DNA of 64,000 nt, from the NCBI RefSeq assembly GCF_003711515.1, contig NW_021167083.1:1252481-1316480 (forward strand), read 5' to 3'. The position numbers and the translations under genes are program-made. Numbering within the stretch: the stretch's first letter is position 1; the number at the start of each line of letters is the position of its first letter. Of this stretch, positions 36,531 to 46,918 are shown in pieces. The notes beneath the pieces were generated by a model. The model saw only the letters and a program-made list of their open reading frames with translations. It searched no databases and was not told where the DNA came from. The DNA is from Sodiomyces alkalinus F11 (taxonomy: Eukaryota; Ascomycota; Sordariomycetes; Glomerellales; Plectosphaerellaceae).

Positions 36531-37890
36531 TAGGTACCTTACTCTTCTTATCACTACCTTAGGTACGTCCTACTAGAAACACGTGACTTGAAAGTCAGTC
36601 AAGTCATGTCAGTCGCAAGTCGAGCCGTCTTCCCGACGGGAATGATGAGAAGTGACCTCAGCCTTCACCCAAGGCCAAGCACGCGGCTAGATCGTACATC
36701 ACATCTATACGTTGTACGTGGTTTCAGAGCATGCATGTGAGGGCTCTTCCCCCCATCACACACTTCCCAGAGAACCTTTAGACCATCCCCACGAAGTCTG
36801 AGCGGCAAGATCTGGGTAGCGTCAAGCACGATGCGACAGGGGAGGAAAAAAATAAAAAGAAAAGAAAAACACGCAAAATACCACGGCGATTTATGACATG
36901 TCATATCAACTCACCTCGTCGGAGGATTACAACGTACAGCGGTGAGAACGGGACCAATGCAAGACACAGACAGGCTATAGGCCTAGTTACGGCATCTGGC
37001 TTGAGTGAACCGCTTCGTGTGGGGTTTCTGCGGGGCCCCACGGCGAGTTGCCAGCATCCCCTCGGTAGGTACGTACCCTACCTATGCGTACTGTACTCCG
37101 TACCCTCAGCTCTCCTTAGGACTTCCACTTCGCTTGCTACGCCCGTCCTCTCTTTCAGTACTCCGTACGTACCTTAAGTAAGTACGAAGTACGATGCGAG
37201 ACTTGAAGCGGCGCCAGTTGTCTCTGGGTCTAAGGCACCTGCCGGTCGAAAATACCCGGCCGTCGGCCTGTGTCTCGTGCGGCGTGCCGGTGTCTCCCCG
37301 ATGTCCTCGGCTCAGAACCCACCTGCTACGAAGTAGTCACCTCGTGCAGTATCGGCGGCGTTGAGGCGTTCGTGTGCGTGTTCCGGTCGCCAAGGTTCAC
37401 AGGAATACCTACCTACTCACAGGGGAGGGAAGTTTACAACGTACATACCTTACCTTATCTAAGAAAGGTACTTGCTGGGAATACCCTCCCCCCCCCAAAC
37501 AAAAAGCAGCGTTACATTCTGCAAGGGCCACCGGTCCGATACGCGATCAGAATGTTCCTATCAGGTGACCAGTGCGCGCAGGATGCCGAAACTCAAGCCA
37601 CTCCGCACACGGGCGACGATCATCTCTCAAGCCAGTGCTGCACTCCTTTCACGCTTTTTGACCATAGACGTTGGGCGGCGTGCTGAAACGGCAGGATCGT
37701 GAGTCTGGAGTACATACGTACATACACGACAAGGGCTTCCTTCGTGAATGAACGGCGGAATGAAGAGCGGGAAGATAGGAAAGTGTGACAGCCGGCATCT
37801 GAGTGCATCGGTGTCCATCCCGGTGACATTCCAATTCGGCCGAGGGGAAAGGTGAATGACAGGACGCACGTTGTAACCCTTCTCTCCCGC

Positions 37891-37917
37891 TTCTCGCTTC
37901 TCTCGCGCTCTCTCTCG

Positions 37918-37948
<31 letters not shown>

Positions 37949-37958
37949 NNNNNNNNNN

Positions 37959-38001
<43 letters not shown>
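37891..38001. repeat. (TC)n microsatellite with a 10-base assembly gap
   Basis: A long CT/TC dinucleotide run interrupted by ten Ns at 37949-37958. The Ns are likely a placeholder in a collapsed or unresolved repeat, so the true length here is unknown. Confidence 0.95.
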
Positions 38002-38004
<3 letters not shown>

Positions 38005-39290
38005 ACGCTTAACTTACCGAGGGCTGCCCGAGGGTCTCCCGTCTATTCCTTCGCCTTACGGAAGAAGCAAGCCTCACGATGCCCTCCTCCTTGCATATAT
38101 TTTCTATTTTCGATATTCCCGTAGGCCTTTTCGTATTGGTCCATACGCAACGCGGTTCACAGAGATGCACTCGCCATCACATTCACCTACTCACCGGCAC
38201 AGAATCGTAACACTCCTTTGCCCCCCAACCCGTCCTTCCCCAGATTTCGAGATCGGCCCTCTCGGACTTTCGGCCCCCAACGGCGGGCAATATTAATATT
38301 ATTCCTTATGTATTGACGGGATGCTCGACGGGATGTTCCTCGGGGACATATCTACTTACAACGTACCCCGGACACAGAACCCCAGATTCCGCAACGCCTC
38401 TTCATTATTTCTGGCCTGCTCTGTGCTACCTTGCCCTTGACCTGGTGTAGCTTTCGGTCGTTTCACTGTCTAGGTGCTTCCACTGGTCCGGTCCACGATG
38501 GTTGCCCCTATTGCTCTCCGTCGAATAAAATCCATATTATCTATTTCTCCTCCTAGCCTAGCCCTCCTCATTGGGTGCTATTACATATCAAGTCAAAGTG
38601 TGGGTAACGGAGTGGCGGACAGGGAAGATTTTTTTCATCTCGTATTCAAATACGGACATGCTCGTATCCGGCCTTTTGCTATTATCCCTCAATCGTCTTT
38701 GCTGAAACGCCCATTGTTAGCTCAAGAGCCCCATAGGGCTCCCTGGCTCCTTTGCTTATTAGAGGAGTCTGGAATGTTCGTTCGCTAGACTGCATAGCAG
38801 CATGATGCTTTCTTCTGGACGTATTCGGGGGTAGTTGGACTCGTGAGTCGAAAAAGTTTTCGTTCAGAACCTTCCAGGTAGATCTTCATGGGACCTAGAT
38901 CCAGCTGTGCCCCGTTCCCTCGTCTAAGTTGCCCCCATCACCCGTTACGCGTGGGGTATAGACCGCCTTCGACGCTGTCGCGGGCTACGATGACCCTTTG
39001 CTTTCCACCGCCGATCCCGCTTCGCCTACTTTAGCTTTTGTCCCCTGACAGCTGGAAGGCGGTAATGATAGCGCGGGTGGCTACATCGTAAAGGGTGTGA
39101 GGATAGAGAGGGGGCAAGGAGGAGACAGAAAAGTAGGTGCGGCTAGAGCGAGGGAAAATACGACAAAAATAAGGGGGGTGGGGAGGGAAATAGGGGGATA
39201 GACGGGCAAAGCAAGGGACACACACCCCTTTCATTTCATTGCCTAGGTAGGAAGAGTATGGCCCCACCACCTGGATCGGCTGTCCGGGTT

Positions 39291-41334
39291 CTACAAGCGA
39301 AGCACCTGGCATCGGGAGCCGATGCCGTCGAATATGCAGGTGTTATTGATGGGGATGTACTGCTTGGTGATGATTTTGATCATCTCCTGGGCCACCATGC
39401 CGCCCATCACGGCGGAGACGTTGTGAAGCTCTCCGCTGGCGCCACGGATCACTTCCTGAGCAGCTTGTTCGTAGCGCTCATGTGCGTAGGGCTCCTGATC
39501 CCCTAACTGGGGCACCAGCGTCATCATGTCCTTCAGGATATCTTCCGGGAACGACGTCTCGACGCTGGGAGTGTAAGCCGTCGCCCGCAGTGCGAGGTAG
39601 ATGGGGAACAGCGACGGCGGCATGATGCCTTCCTTCGCCATCTCGTCATTGGCGAGTTCCTCGTCTGCAGTTTTGTTGTTTCCGGAAGTCAGCCAACATA
39701 ATAACCCGCCGCGGAAAGGCGAAAAGGAAAACGGGAAAACGTTAACACTAAGTACAAAACGTTAGTTAGCTTCACGTACCGGCCACTTCAAGTAGTCTCT
39801 CGGGATCATTATTTTTCGGGTTGATGAGCTTGACAAAGGCTGCGTTCTTGCAAAAGAGGTCCACCTCGGCTGGGTCGATGGCATCGCCCCCGGAAGCTCG
39901 GCGGACCGATTCAAAGACCTCCGCGGCGTCCCGGCGTGCCTTGCGCTTGTAGATGTTCTGTAACTGGATATAGACGCTAGACTGCGCCTTCATGTCGGGG
40001 AGGCCGCCGGGCAAGGGGAGGCATCCGTGCTTCTCATAAAACTCCTTCACAGCATCTGCTATGATCCAGAAGCTGGACCTGATCTCGTTCTACCAACATC
40101 TCAAACGTTAGCTCCCTTTGTCCGAAAAACTCAACCATTTTTCGTCTTCTTGGTTTTGCACTCCAAAAGCATAGTACATACTGGGCTGTCGTGCTCATAT
40201 GCGAACACTTCCTTGACATCTCCTGGCAAGGACGGGGGAGAAACAGTCTTGAGCACGGCTGCCACGGCCTCATCGAAGTTCTCCTCACCACCCTCTGGAT
40301 TGTCAGTTCTTGCGGCCTCAGAGACCATCTTCCTGAAGGCAACCTTCTCTGCATAAGTCGAGGGGTACGCGCTGTTGTGAGTTGCCTTCCAGACATCGAG
40401 GTAGTGGAGCAGAATGACGACGAACGGGAGATGGCCGTGCTCGTGGTTGTCGAGGCTGTCGATGTCCTTGGTCATGCCTCTCGCAAAGTCGATGAGCTCG
40501 TCCCAAGGAGAGAGGAGCCTCAGATCGGTCGTGGCAGTGACGTCTGGATGCGTCTCCACAACAGGGAAGGGGCCGGGGAAGGTGATTTTGAAGTCGGCGT
40601 AGAAACCGGTCGAGTGAACGGCGATGAGGGGTGTCTTATTCTGGTTGCAGTATTCTTGGAGTAATAATTCACATCTGGGATGAACGGGTAGCGCATAAAG
40701 GACCGCGGTATAGGGCCCTTCGTTTCCCAGGACGTCTGGGAGGCTTAAGGGTTCCTGGAGTCATGGTGTCAGTTCCATCGGAAAGCACGATGTCCTGGAA
40801 GAGGTGATGAAGAGGTGGCTTCCTTTGCTTGCCTATCTCCTTACCCCATTCTTTGGAAACCAGTCGCCTTGAACTTCTGGGTTCAGTTCAACTAGCAGTT
40901 CCGTACAGTGTTGTGCCCTTGACTTGCCAAGGCCATCCTCATCGAGGAAGAAGTTGACACCCAAGTCGGAGTCACGCACGATGGCATCATCGGCAATGGT
41001 AAATTTTCCAATGCCTGGGATATGGAGAGAGAGAGAGAGATAGATCGTTAGCTTCATATCTACCAACGTCGGGGACAAGGACTACTGGCAAACGGATGAA
41101 CAAACAAGACAGGCAAGGGGTAGCAATAAGTTATAACACACCTGGTAACACGAGGTTCTTCAGGGTCTCGATGCCAACGGTGCCTGTGCCAGAGTTGACA
41201 AGAAGAATATGCGAAGATTCCAAAGCTGCTTGGCCGCTGGCCGCCCATAGTCTTAACTGACGGTCGTACTTGCGCTCCTTATCGGATGGGGCCCCGGTGA
41301 GGATGGGCGGGGTCTGGGTGATGACCTCCGTCAT
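39291..41334 (-). CDS. ULA1: NEDD8-activating enzyme E1 regulatory subunit (ULA1/APPBP1)
   Basis: Five exons: 41334-41142, 41014-40845, 40754-40182, 40089-39780, 39664-39291, 539 residues, as expected. The N-terminus has [21 protein letters not shown] and the glycine-rich [16 protein letters not shown] of the adenylation fold; exon 2 has FTIADDAIV and [16 protein letters not shown]. The C-terminal part has [20 protein letters not shown] followed by the end [11 protein letters not shown]. Family members lack the catalytic cysteine and pair with UBA3 to activate NEDD8/Rub1 for cullin modification. Intron 1 uses a GTGTGT donor and carries a (GA)n run near its acceptor. It is divergent from the SDR gene. 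Confidence 0.95.
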
Positions 41335-42371
41335 GTTCCCAGGGGATGGATGCTCAACTCCACGCTCAAATTTGAAGAAGTATAGGACGTTTGTCTCGCT
41401 ATGTGTTATTTCGGAGTTCTGTTTTCGTAGCCAGAGGGTTTAAAGACCATGAAGTTCGTGAAGCTTGCAATGGATGAGTGAGCATGGAGTTGGGACAAAC
41501 CAAAGAGCTGACGTCTGGGCGTGATGAGGTAATCTTTCGTTATTTCACTCATAGGTATATTTGAATATCCCTATACCGTACCTTTTAACTGGGTAATTCC
41601 ATTTTCTATTTATTAGATAAGCAAAGTCCGGATAGATGCAAGTTTTGACAGTGGACGACGACCGACGGAAAGTCAAAACCAAAAAGTGTCCCAGTAGCTT
41701 CATGTCGACCATCTCACCTCATTCATTTGTCTTTATATTGCCTGTCGTCAGGGTCATCAAGACGATTAACATGGAAAAGTTGACATTGCGTCAAAGAGTC
41801 GTTTATGGCGTGCGCAGTCATGAGAAGTAAGAGATAGGGGGAGAAGTAGCACAATCAGGAGCTAGTACCTCAAGGTAGTTGACCCCGCGCCCGCTATCTA
41901 TCGGCCGGTGTCGGGATTTCTGGGCACCGGACCCCGCGCTCAAGTGGGTCTTCTCGGTTCATCGTCATTCAGTGAAGCCGACGACAGCCTTTTCTCCTTC
42001 TTGTATCGAGGCCCCAAGGACAAACACAAGTCCGAACCGGCCAGGGAATTCTCACGTCATTGGTTGACGATACACGATACCTTACGAAAATAGGAGATAC
42101 GATAGGAGTCATAGGACACCCTTGTGATTGTACTTCCTTTCTTTGCATAATTATCCACCACCCACCCTATCCTCCCATCCCTTCCACCCGAGCTGTACTC
42201 ATGCACAATCACTACACCGGTGCCTTCAGGACCTTCGCCTCAATTGTCAACACCAGAATCACCTGCCTCCCCCAAGTGCACGTCGCCGGATCCCGATTCC
42301 CCACGGTCCCGGCAGCAGCAGTAGCATCGCCACTCGCTCCCCTCATTCATCGCTGGCACCGCATCCGAACC
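41335..42371. promoter_or_regulatory. Divergent upstream region of ULA1 and the SDR gene
   Basis: About 1 kb with no separate gene. The right part (42060-42371) is open in frame with the SDR and may be translated (see the SDR entry). No specific factor site was assigned. Confidence 0.45.
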
Positions 42372-43573
42372 ATGGCCTCCTCCGCCGCCGCCGCATCGAA
42401 GCGCCTAGAAGGCAAGACCATCGTCATCACGGGCGCGTCGAGCGGCATCGGTCGCAGCACGGCGTTCGAATTCGCCCGCACGGCGCCCCAGAACCTCAAG
42501 CTCGTCCTGACGGCCCGTCGCGTCGACGCCCTCCGCCAGATCGCAGCCGACATCACCAAGGAGGTCGGCGACGGCGTCAAGGTCCTGCCCGTCCAGCTGG
42601 ACGTCAGCAACCCCGAGGCCGTGCGGGGTTTCGTTTCCGGGCTGCCGGAAGAGTTTCGGGACATTGATGTGCTCGTCAACAATGCGTACGTATATATATA
42701 TATATATATATATATATAACTATGCTCTACTTTGCAACAATGTGTCTCCTAATTGCGTCGCCCGCCAGCTGACGCAATGCCAAAAATAAATCTAGGGGCC
42801 TCGTGAAGGGTGTCGCGCAAGCGCCCAATATCGCGGAAGAGGACATGGACGTTATGTTCCAAACCAACGTGACCGGTGTCATCAACATGACGCAGGCCGT
42901 CCTGGCCATCTTCAAGCAGAGGCCTGAAGGTGGTGCTGGCGACATTATCAACGTCGGGTCGATTGCCGGGCGAGATCCATACGCAGGAGGGTCCATCTAC
43001 TGCGCGACCAAGGCGGCGGTGCGCAGCTTCAGCGAGAGCTTGAGGAAAGAGCTCATCGCGACGCGCATCCGCGTCATTGAGATTGACCCTGGTCAAGTCG
43101 AGACGGTAGGTTCTTTTCAACCTACCCAGGAGAGAAAACGAGAGGAGAGAACGAGAAGAGAGAGGAAGAGGAAAGAACTGACCCGAGGGGGTGGATAGGA
43201 ATTCTCTGTTGTCCGGTTCTACGGCGACAAGTCCAAGGCCGATGCTGTCTATGCGTAAGTTTGGGAGGAATCCACTTCAGGTTTGAAATTTGTAGGCGGT
43301 GTTCGACCCGTTGCAACTTGCTGACATGAAGTCGATGGCGTAGTGGATGCGAACCCCTGACGCCGGACGACATTGCCGAGGTCATCGTCTTCGCGGCATC
43401 TCGCAGACAGAACGTCGTTATCGCGGACACGCTCATCTTTCCCAGCCACCAGGTGAGTTGATTTAAATACTGCTCGTCCGGGCTTTATCACTCCCGTGTC
43501 AGCGCTGACTGTAAACACCCGGTTGAACTTGTCTTAGGCCGGTGCTGGTGTTTTGCACAGGAAGAGCACCTAA
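42372..43573 (+). CDS. Short-chain dehydrogenase/reductase, YMR226C (NADP-dependent serine/3-hydroxy acid dehydrogenase) type
   Basis: Five exons: 42372-42685, 42796-43105, 43199-43254, 43344-43452, 43538-43573, 274 residues. The Rossmann motif is [16 protein letters not shown], then NNAG across intron 1, [25 protein letters not shown] with the catalytic Tyr-x3-Lys, and [10 protein letters not shown]. The family oxidises L-allo-threonine, serine and related 3-hydroxy acids with NADP+, in the cytosol. Intron 1 holds a (TA)n run. The ATG at 42372 has a good context (accATGG). The same frame stays open upstream with an ATG at 42201 that would add 57 residues free of Asp/Glu and containing several Arg, like a mitochondrial presequence. 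Which start is used is unknown. Confidence 0.9.
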
Positions 43574-44180
43574 ATGTATGAAGTAGATAGACCATAGCAT
43601 AGGTACCTAAGTTACACAACATATACAGAAACTACAGTACCTGAGATCTTCCTATTTTCTCCTTCCACGAGTGCGAGACAGGGAATAAGCTTTGGCCCAA
43701 GTTCTTTTTAAGTTGAATATCGACAAGACAGCTGCAGTGCTTATTAAGCATAAGCGAGCATCACGTCCCAAGCTACGTACGTACCTTCGTACCCATAGGT
43801 ACTCCGTCTACATCCCATCCCCACTCTGTATGACGCGTGTACTTCTTCTCGGCTTTTGTTGTATTTTCTCGTCCCAGTACGTACCTGACTATAATACCTT
43901 ACCCAACTTCACGATTCGCAGACCGAGTGCAACTTTACATAACTCTTGCCTTTGAGCCTCTCTCTCTGCGGATATCGATCATCACTCATCATCATTCATC
44001 ATTCATCATTCTAGGGCTTCCAAAACTTCCTTATCAGGTGGTTTATCCACCCATCTGGCTCGCATTATCATCACCCAAGAATGCCAAATGTAATCAGCTT
44101 GACAAACCCCCCAATTCTGCCTTGAAGACCCCTCCCCGCGAACGGGCCGGGCTGTCCAACGACCATGACCGCCAGCCACC
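43574..44180. other. Intergenic and upstream region of the RBR gene
   Basis: About 600 bp with no separate gene. Contains GTAC-type words (43777-43790) and a CATCATT-type short repeat (43980-44010) likely in the RBR leader. Confidence 0.45.
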
Positions 44181-46250
44181 ATGGGGCTCTCATTTCTCCT
44201 CGGCTCGTCTTCTACTGACCAACGGCGCGAAAGTCGGCCCAAACCGGCGTCCTCCCGCACGCCGTCTAGCTCTGCCTCCGTCTCTTCGTCAGCTGCCAGC
44301 CATACTCCTCCGCCTCCTCCTCTTACTACTACTTCTGCCACTACATCCGACCCCGATCTGGAGTATATCCATGACGACCTTCAGTTGCAGGCCCCGCCCC
44401 CCGAATGTCCCGACCTCCGTGAGCTCAACAACTGCCTAGAAGCCCTGGCCGCCGTATTCCCTGACGTGCAGATCGAGGTCTTCCGCGAGATGCTCACCAA
44501 GTTCGATGGAGAATCCCGTTTGGCTGTCGTCGCCGACGCCCTGTTAAAAAACCGTGTACAATGGGTCAAGGGACGCTGGCGGGTCGTTGAAGGCGCCGCC
44601 ACCTCCGCCGCCACGCCCGACGCCGCCCCGGTATTAGCCGTACACCCGAAGGAGACCTTCAAGAGCGAAGAGTACAAGACGGCCGTCAAAGCCCTGGCCA
44701 AGCACGAGTTCCGCGGACTATCCCGCTCGACCCTCCACGCCGTCCTCGCCGAATGCAACTACAACTACCTCGACGCCCGGAAGACCCTGGTGGAGCTGTC
44801 CTCCAAGTCGTGGCGCTTCACCTTTTCCTCCCTCTTCTCGCGCCGGAAACCCGTTGTCGCCGCCGCTGGAGAAACCGAGAACCACCCGCTCATCGTATGG
44901 AAGTCCACCGGCCATGGCTCCATCAAGCCTACCTTGAAAGCCACCGGGAGCCCCGAACTCGACCGAGAGCTTCACGAAGCACTGATACGCCCGCTTAAGC
45001 AGCGTGCTCGTCGCCTCCAGGTCGAGAAGGACCGCGGACTGGCCGTCTTGCTCAACAACGAAGAGGCCGAAGACATGGACGCCATGCACGAATGCTGCTG
45101 CTGCTTCACCGAGTCTGCCTTTGAAGAGTTCGCCCAGTGCGATGCCGACGGCCACATGATCTGCTTCCGCTGCGTGCAGCACTCCATCGCCGAGGCCGTC
45201 TTCGGTCAGGGCTGGCAGAGCACCATCGACATGGAGTCCGGCACCCTCAAGTGCATGGCCGTCGACGGCGGCGGCTGCGGCGGCCGCATCCCCTCGTACC
45301 ACATGCACCGTGCCATGCTCGAGGAGAAGAAAGGCGCCGAGATCCTCCACAAACTCGACCAGCGCCTGGCCCAGCACAGCCTGCTCGCCTCCGACCTGCC
45401 GCTCGTCCGCTGCCCCTTTTGCGACTACGCCGAAGTCGACGACCTCTACGTCCCGCGGGGCGAATCCCCCCTCCGCCTCCGCCCCGACGGCATCCTCAAC
45501 CTGCTCCTCCTCGTCGTCTGCGTCGTCTTCATCCCGTTCTTCCTCCCCCTCATCGTCCTCACCGTCCTCACCGCCCTCCTCGTTAGCTCCAAGCAAAGCC
45601 CGGGCGACCAGCTCCGAGAGGAATGGTCCGCCGCCCTGACGCGCCACCGCCGCCGCCGCCGCGGCCTCAAGTTCACCTGCCAATCCCCGACCTGCCGCCG
45701 CGCGTCCTGCCTCTCGTGCGGCAAGTCCTGGACCGACATCCACGTCTGCCACGAGTCCTCCCTCGTCGCCCTGCGCACGCAGATCGAGCAGGCCATGAGC
45801 ATGGCCGTCAAGCGCGTCTGCCCGCGCTGCGGCACCTCCTTCGTCAAGAACGCCGGCTGCAACAAGCTCACCTGCCCCTGCGGCTACAAGATGTGCTACG
45901 TCTGCCGCAAGGACATCGGCTCCGGCCCGGACGGCGGCGAAGGCTACCGTCATTTCTGCGACCACTTTCGCCCGGACGGCGACCCGTCGCCTTGCGCACA
46001 CTGCGACCGGTGTAACCTCTGGGAATCCGAGGACACGGATGCCGTCCTGCAGGCTGCGAAGGAGGAGGCGGAGCGGAAGTGGCGTGAGGCGGAACGGCGC
46101 GACGTCGGGCGTGCCGAGAGGGATTTTCTTGAGACGGGCTTCGTCGCTGCCGGGAGGGACGAGGTGAAGTTGGAGGGACTGCTCCGCCAGCGCCGGCCGC
46201 CGACTCTTGCTGAGTTTTGTGATTGGGCTGTCGGGAGCCTGTTCGGGTAG
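44181..46250 (+). CDS. RBR-type E3 ubiquitin ligase with hydrophobic insert, RNF216-like
   Basis: A single exon of 689 residues; start context gccaccATGG is strong. The N-terminal ~300 residues are variable, Ser/Pro-rich at first. RING1 begins at C305 (CCCCFTESAFEEFAQC, HMICFRCV). An IBR-like part starts VRCPFCDYAEVDDLYV and resumes at KFTCQSPTCRRASCLSCG. RING2 starts at C547 (CPRCGTSFVKNAGCNKLTCPCG), with C560 in the place of the catalytic cysteine of RBR ligases. Between the two IBR halves lies an insert of about 70 residues with one strong hydrophobic stretch (~438-468), possibly a membrane anchor. The RING1 and CPFCDYA motifs resemble RNF216/TRIAD3. Target unknown. Confidence 0.9.
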   Translation: MGLSFLLGSSSTDQRRESRPKPASSRTPSSSASVSSSAASHTPPPPPLTTTSATTSDPDLEYIHDDLQLQAPPPECPDLRELNNCLEALAAVFPDVQIEVFREMLTKFDGESRLAVVADALLKNRVQWVKGRWRVVEGAATSAATPDAAPVLAVHPKETFKSEEYKTAVKALAKHEFRGLSRSTLHAVLAECNYNYLDARKTLVELSSKSWRFTFSSLFSRRKPVVAAAGETENHPLIVWKSTGHGSIKPTLKATGSPELDRELHEALIRPLKQRARRLQVEKDRGLAVLLNNEEAEDMDAMHECCCCFTESAFEEFAQCDADGHMICFRCVQHSIAEAVFGQGWQSTIDMESGTLKCMAVDGGGCGGRIPSYHMHRAMLEEKKGAEILHKLDQRLAQHSLLASDLPLVRCPFCDYAEVDDLYVPRGESPLRLRPDGILNLLLLVVCVVFIPFFLPLIVLTVLTALLVSSKQSPGDQLREEWSAALTRHRRRRRGLKFTCQSPTCRRASCLSCGKSWTDIHVCHESSLVALRTQIEQAMSMAVKRVCPRCGTSFVKNAGCNKLTCPCGYKMCYVCRKDIGSGPDGGEGYRHFCDHFRPDGDPSPCAHCDRCNLWESEDTDAVLQAAKEEAERKWREAERRDVGRAERDFLETGFVAAGRDEVKLEGLLRQRRPPTLAEFCDWAVGSLFG

Positions 46251-46351
46251 CCAGCCACGGGATAGGGTATGTGGCGAGAGAGGAGGAGAGAGAGAGGGGG
46301 GGAGTAGAGAGGAAGATTTTGGGTTGGTGATCTAAACACGACATGCGCCTC

Positions 46352-46388
<37 letters not shown>

Positions 46389-46918
46389 TTGTCTTGTTTA
46401 TTGGGAGTTTCTTTTCTCGTTCGGCTGGTAATGGACGTATGGCGTTCTCGAGTCGACAACGTGGGCAAACAAACCCATCAAAAGATGAAAGGGTCTTGAA
46501 GGGATCAGAGGTGGGCTAACCATATATCACATCCCACTCCTTTTTGTTTTTCCTTTTTTTCTTTTTTTTTTCTTTTCCAAGGTCAAGGGACCAAGCGAGA
46601 CAACTCGGATAGGGGAAACAGCGAAACAGGAAGGACAAGCAACTGGACGGCATTGCTTTCGCCGAAGCACTCACGTTTGGATATATCCATTCACGTATTA
46701 TTAGTGTAATTCTAGACTTTAATTTCTCAAGCCTTCATACACAAGAAACGCATGATTCGGGAACCATTCAACTCGTAATAAACCAGGGCATGGTATATCG
46801 TATATCGTACATCGTACACGATTCCAAAACAAACTGGCAAAAAAATCCGACCACTATCTTGGTACATAACACGCTCCCCGAGTCGCAAGCAAGACTGCAG
46901 CAGGCCTTGAGGAGAGCC
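46251..46918. terminator. Convergent 3' region of the RBR and FOX2 genes
   Basis: About 670 bp with a (CTTT)n run (about 46351-46390) and T-rich tracts (46541-46580). No gene seen. Confidence 0.45.

Larger units (their letters stand above)
29594..39290. other. Long gene desert (9.7 kb)
   Basis: No gene could be supported. The left 1-2 kb is probably promoter and leader of the Zn-cluster gene. Open frames exist (238 codons at 30088-30804 plus; 154 codons at 34390-34854 minus; 138 codons at 37270-37686 plus), but none has a recognisable motif. The DNA is dense in GTAC-ended words (GTACTTCGTAC at 33792-33802 and 36203-36213; GTACGAAGTAC at 31604-31614 and 37182-37192; GTACTCCGTAC at 37093-37103 and 37158-37168). 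A (TC)n microsatellite with an assembly gap and an inverted repeat are listed separately. Base composition is normal, unlike the RIP-like block. Confidence 0.5.

Noticed and set aside
37620..38124. ORFs with repeated Glu-Arg or Leu-Ser across the Ns
   Set aside because: Translation of the TC microsatellite through the assembly gap.
44718..46001. 427-codon minus ORF opposite the RBR gene
   Set aside because: Ala/Asp/Glu/Gly/Val-rich mirror of a GC3-rich exon; the plus strand carries the conserved RING motifs.
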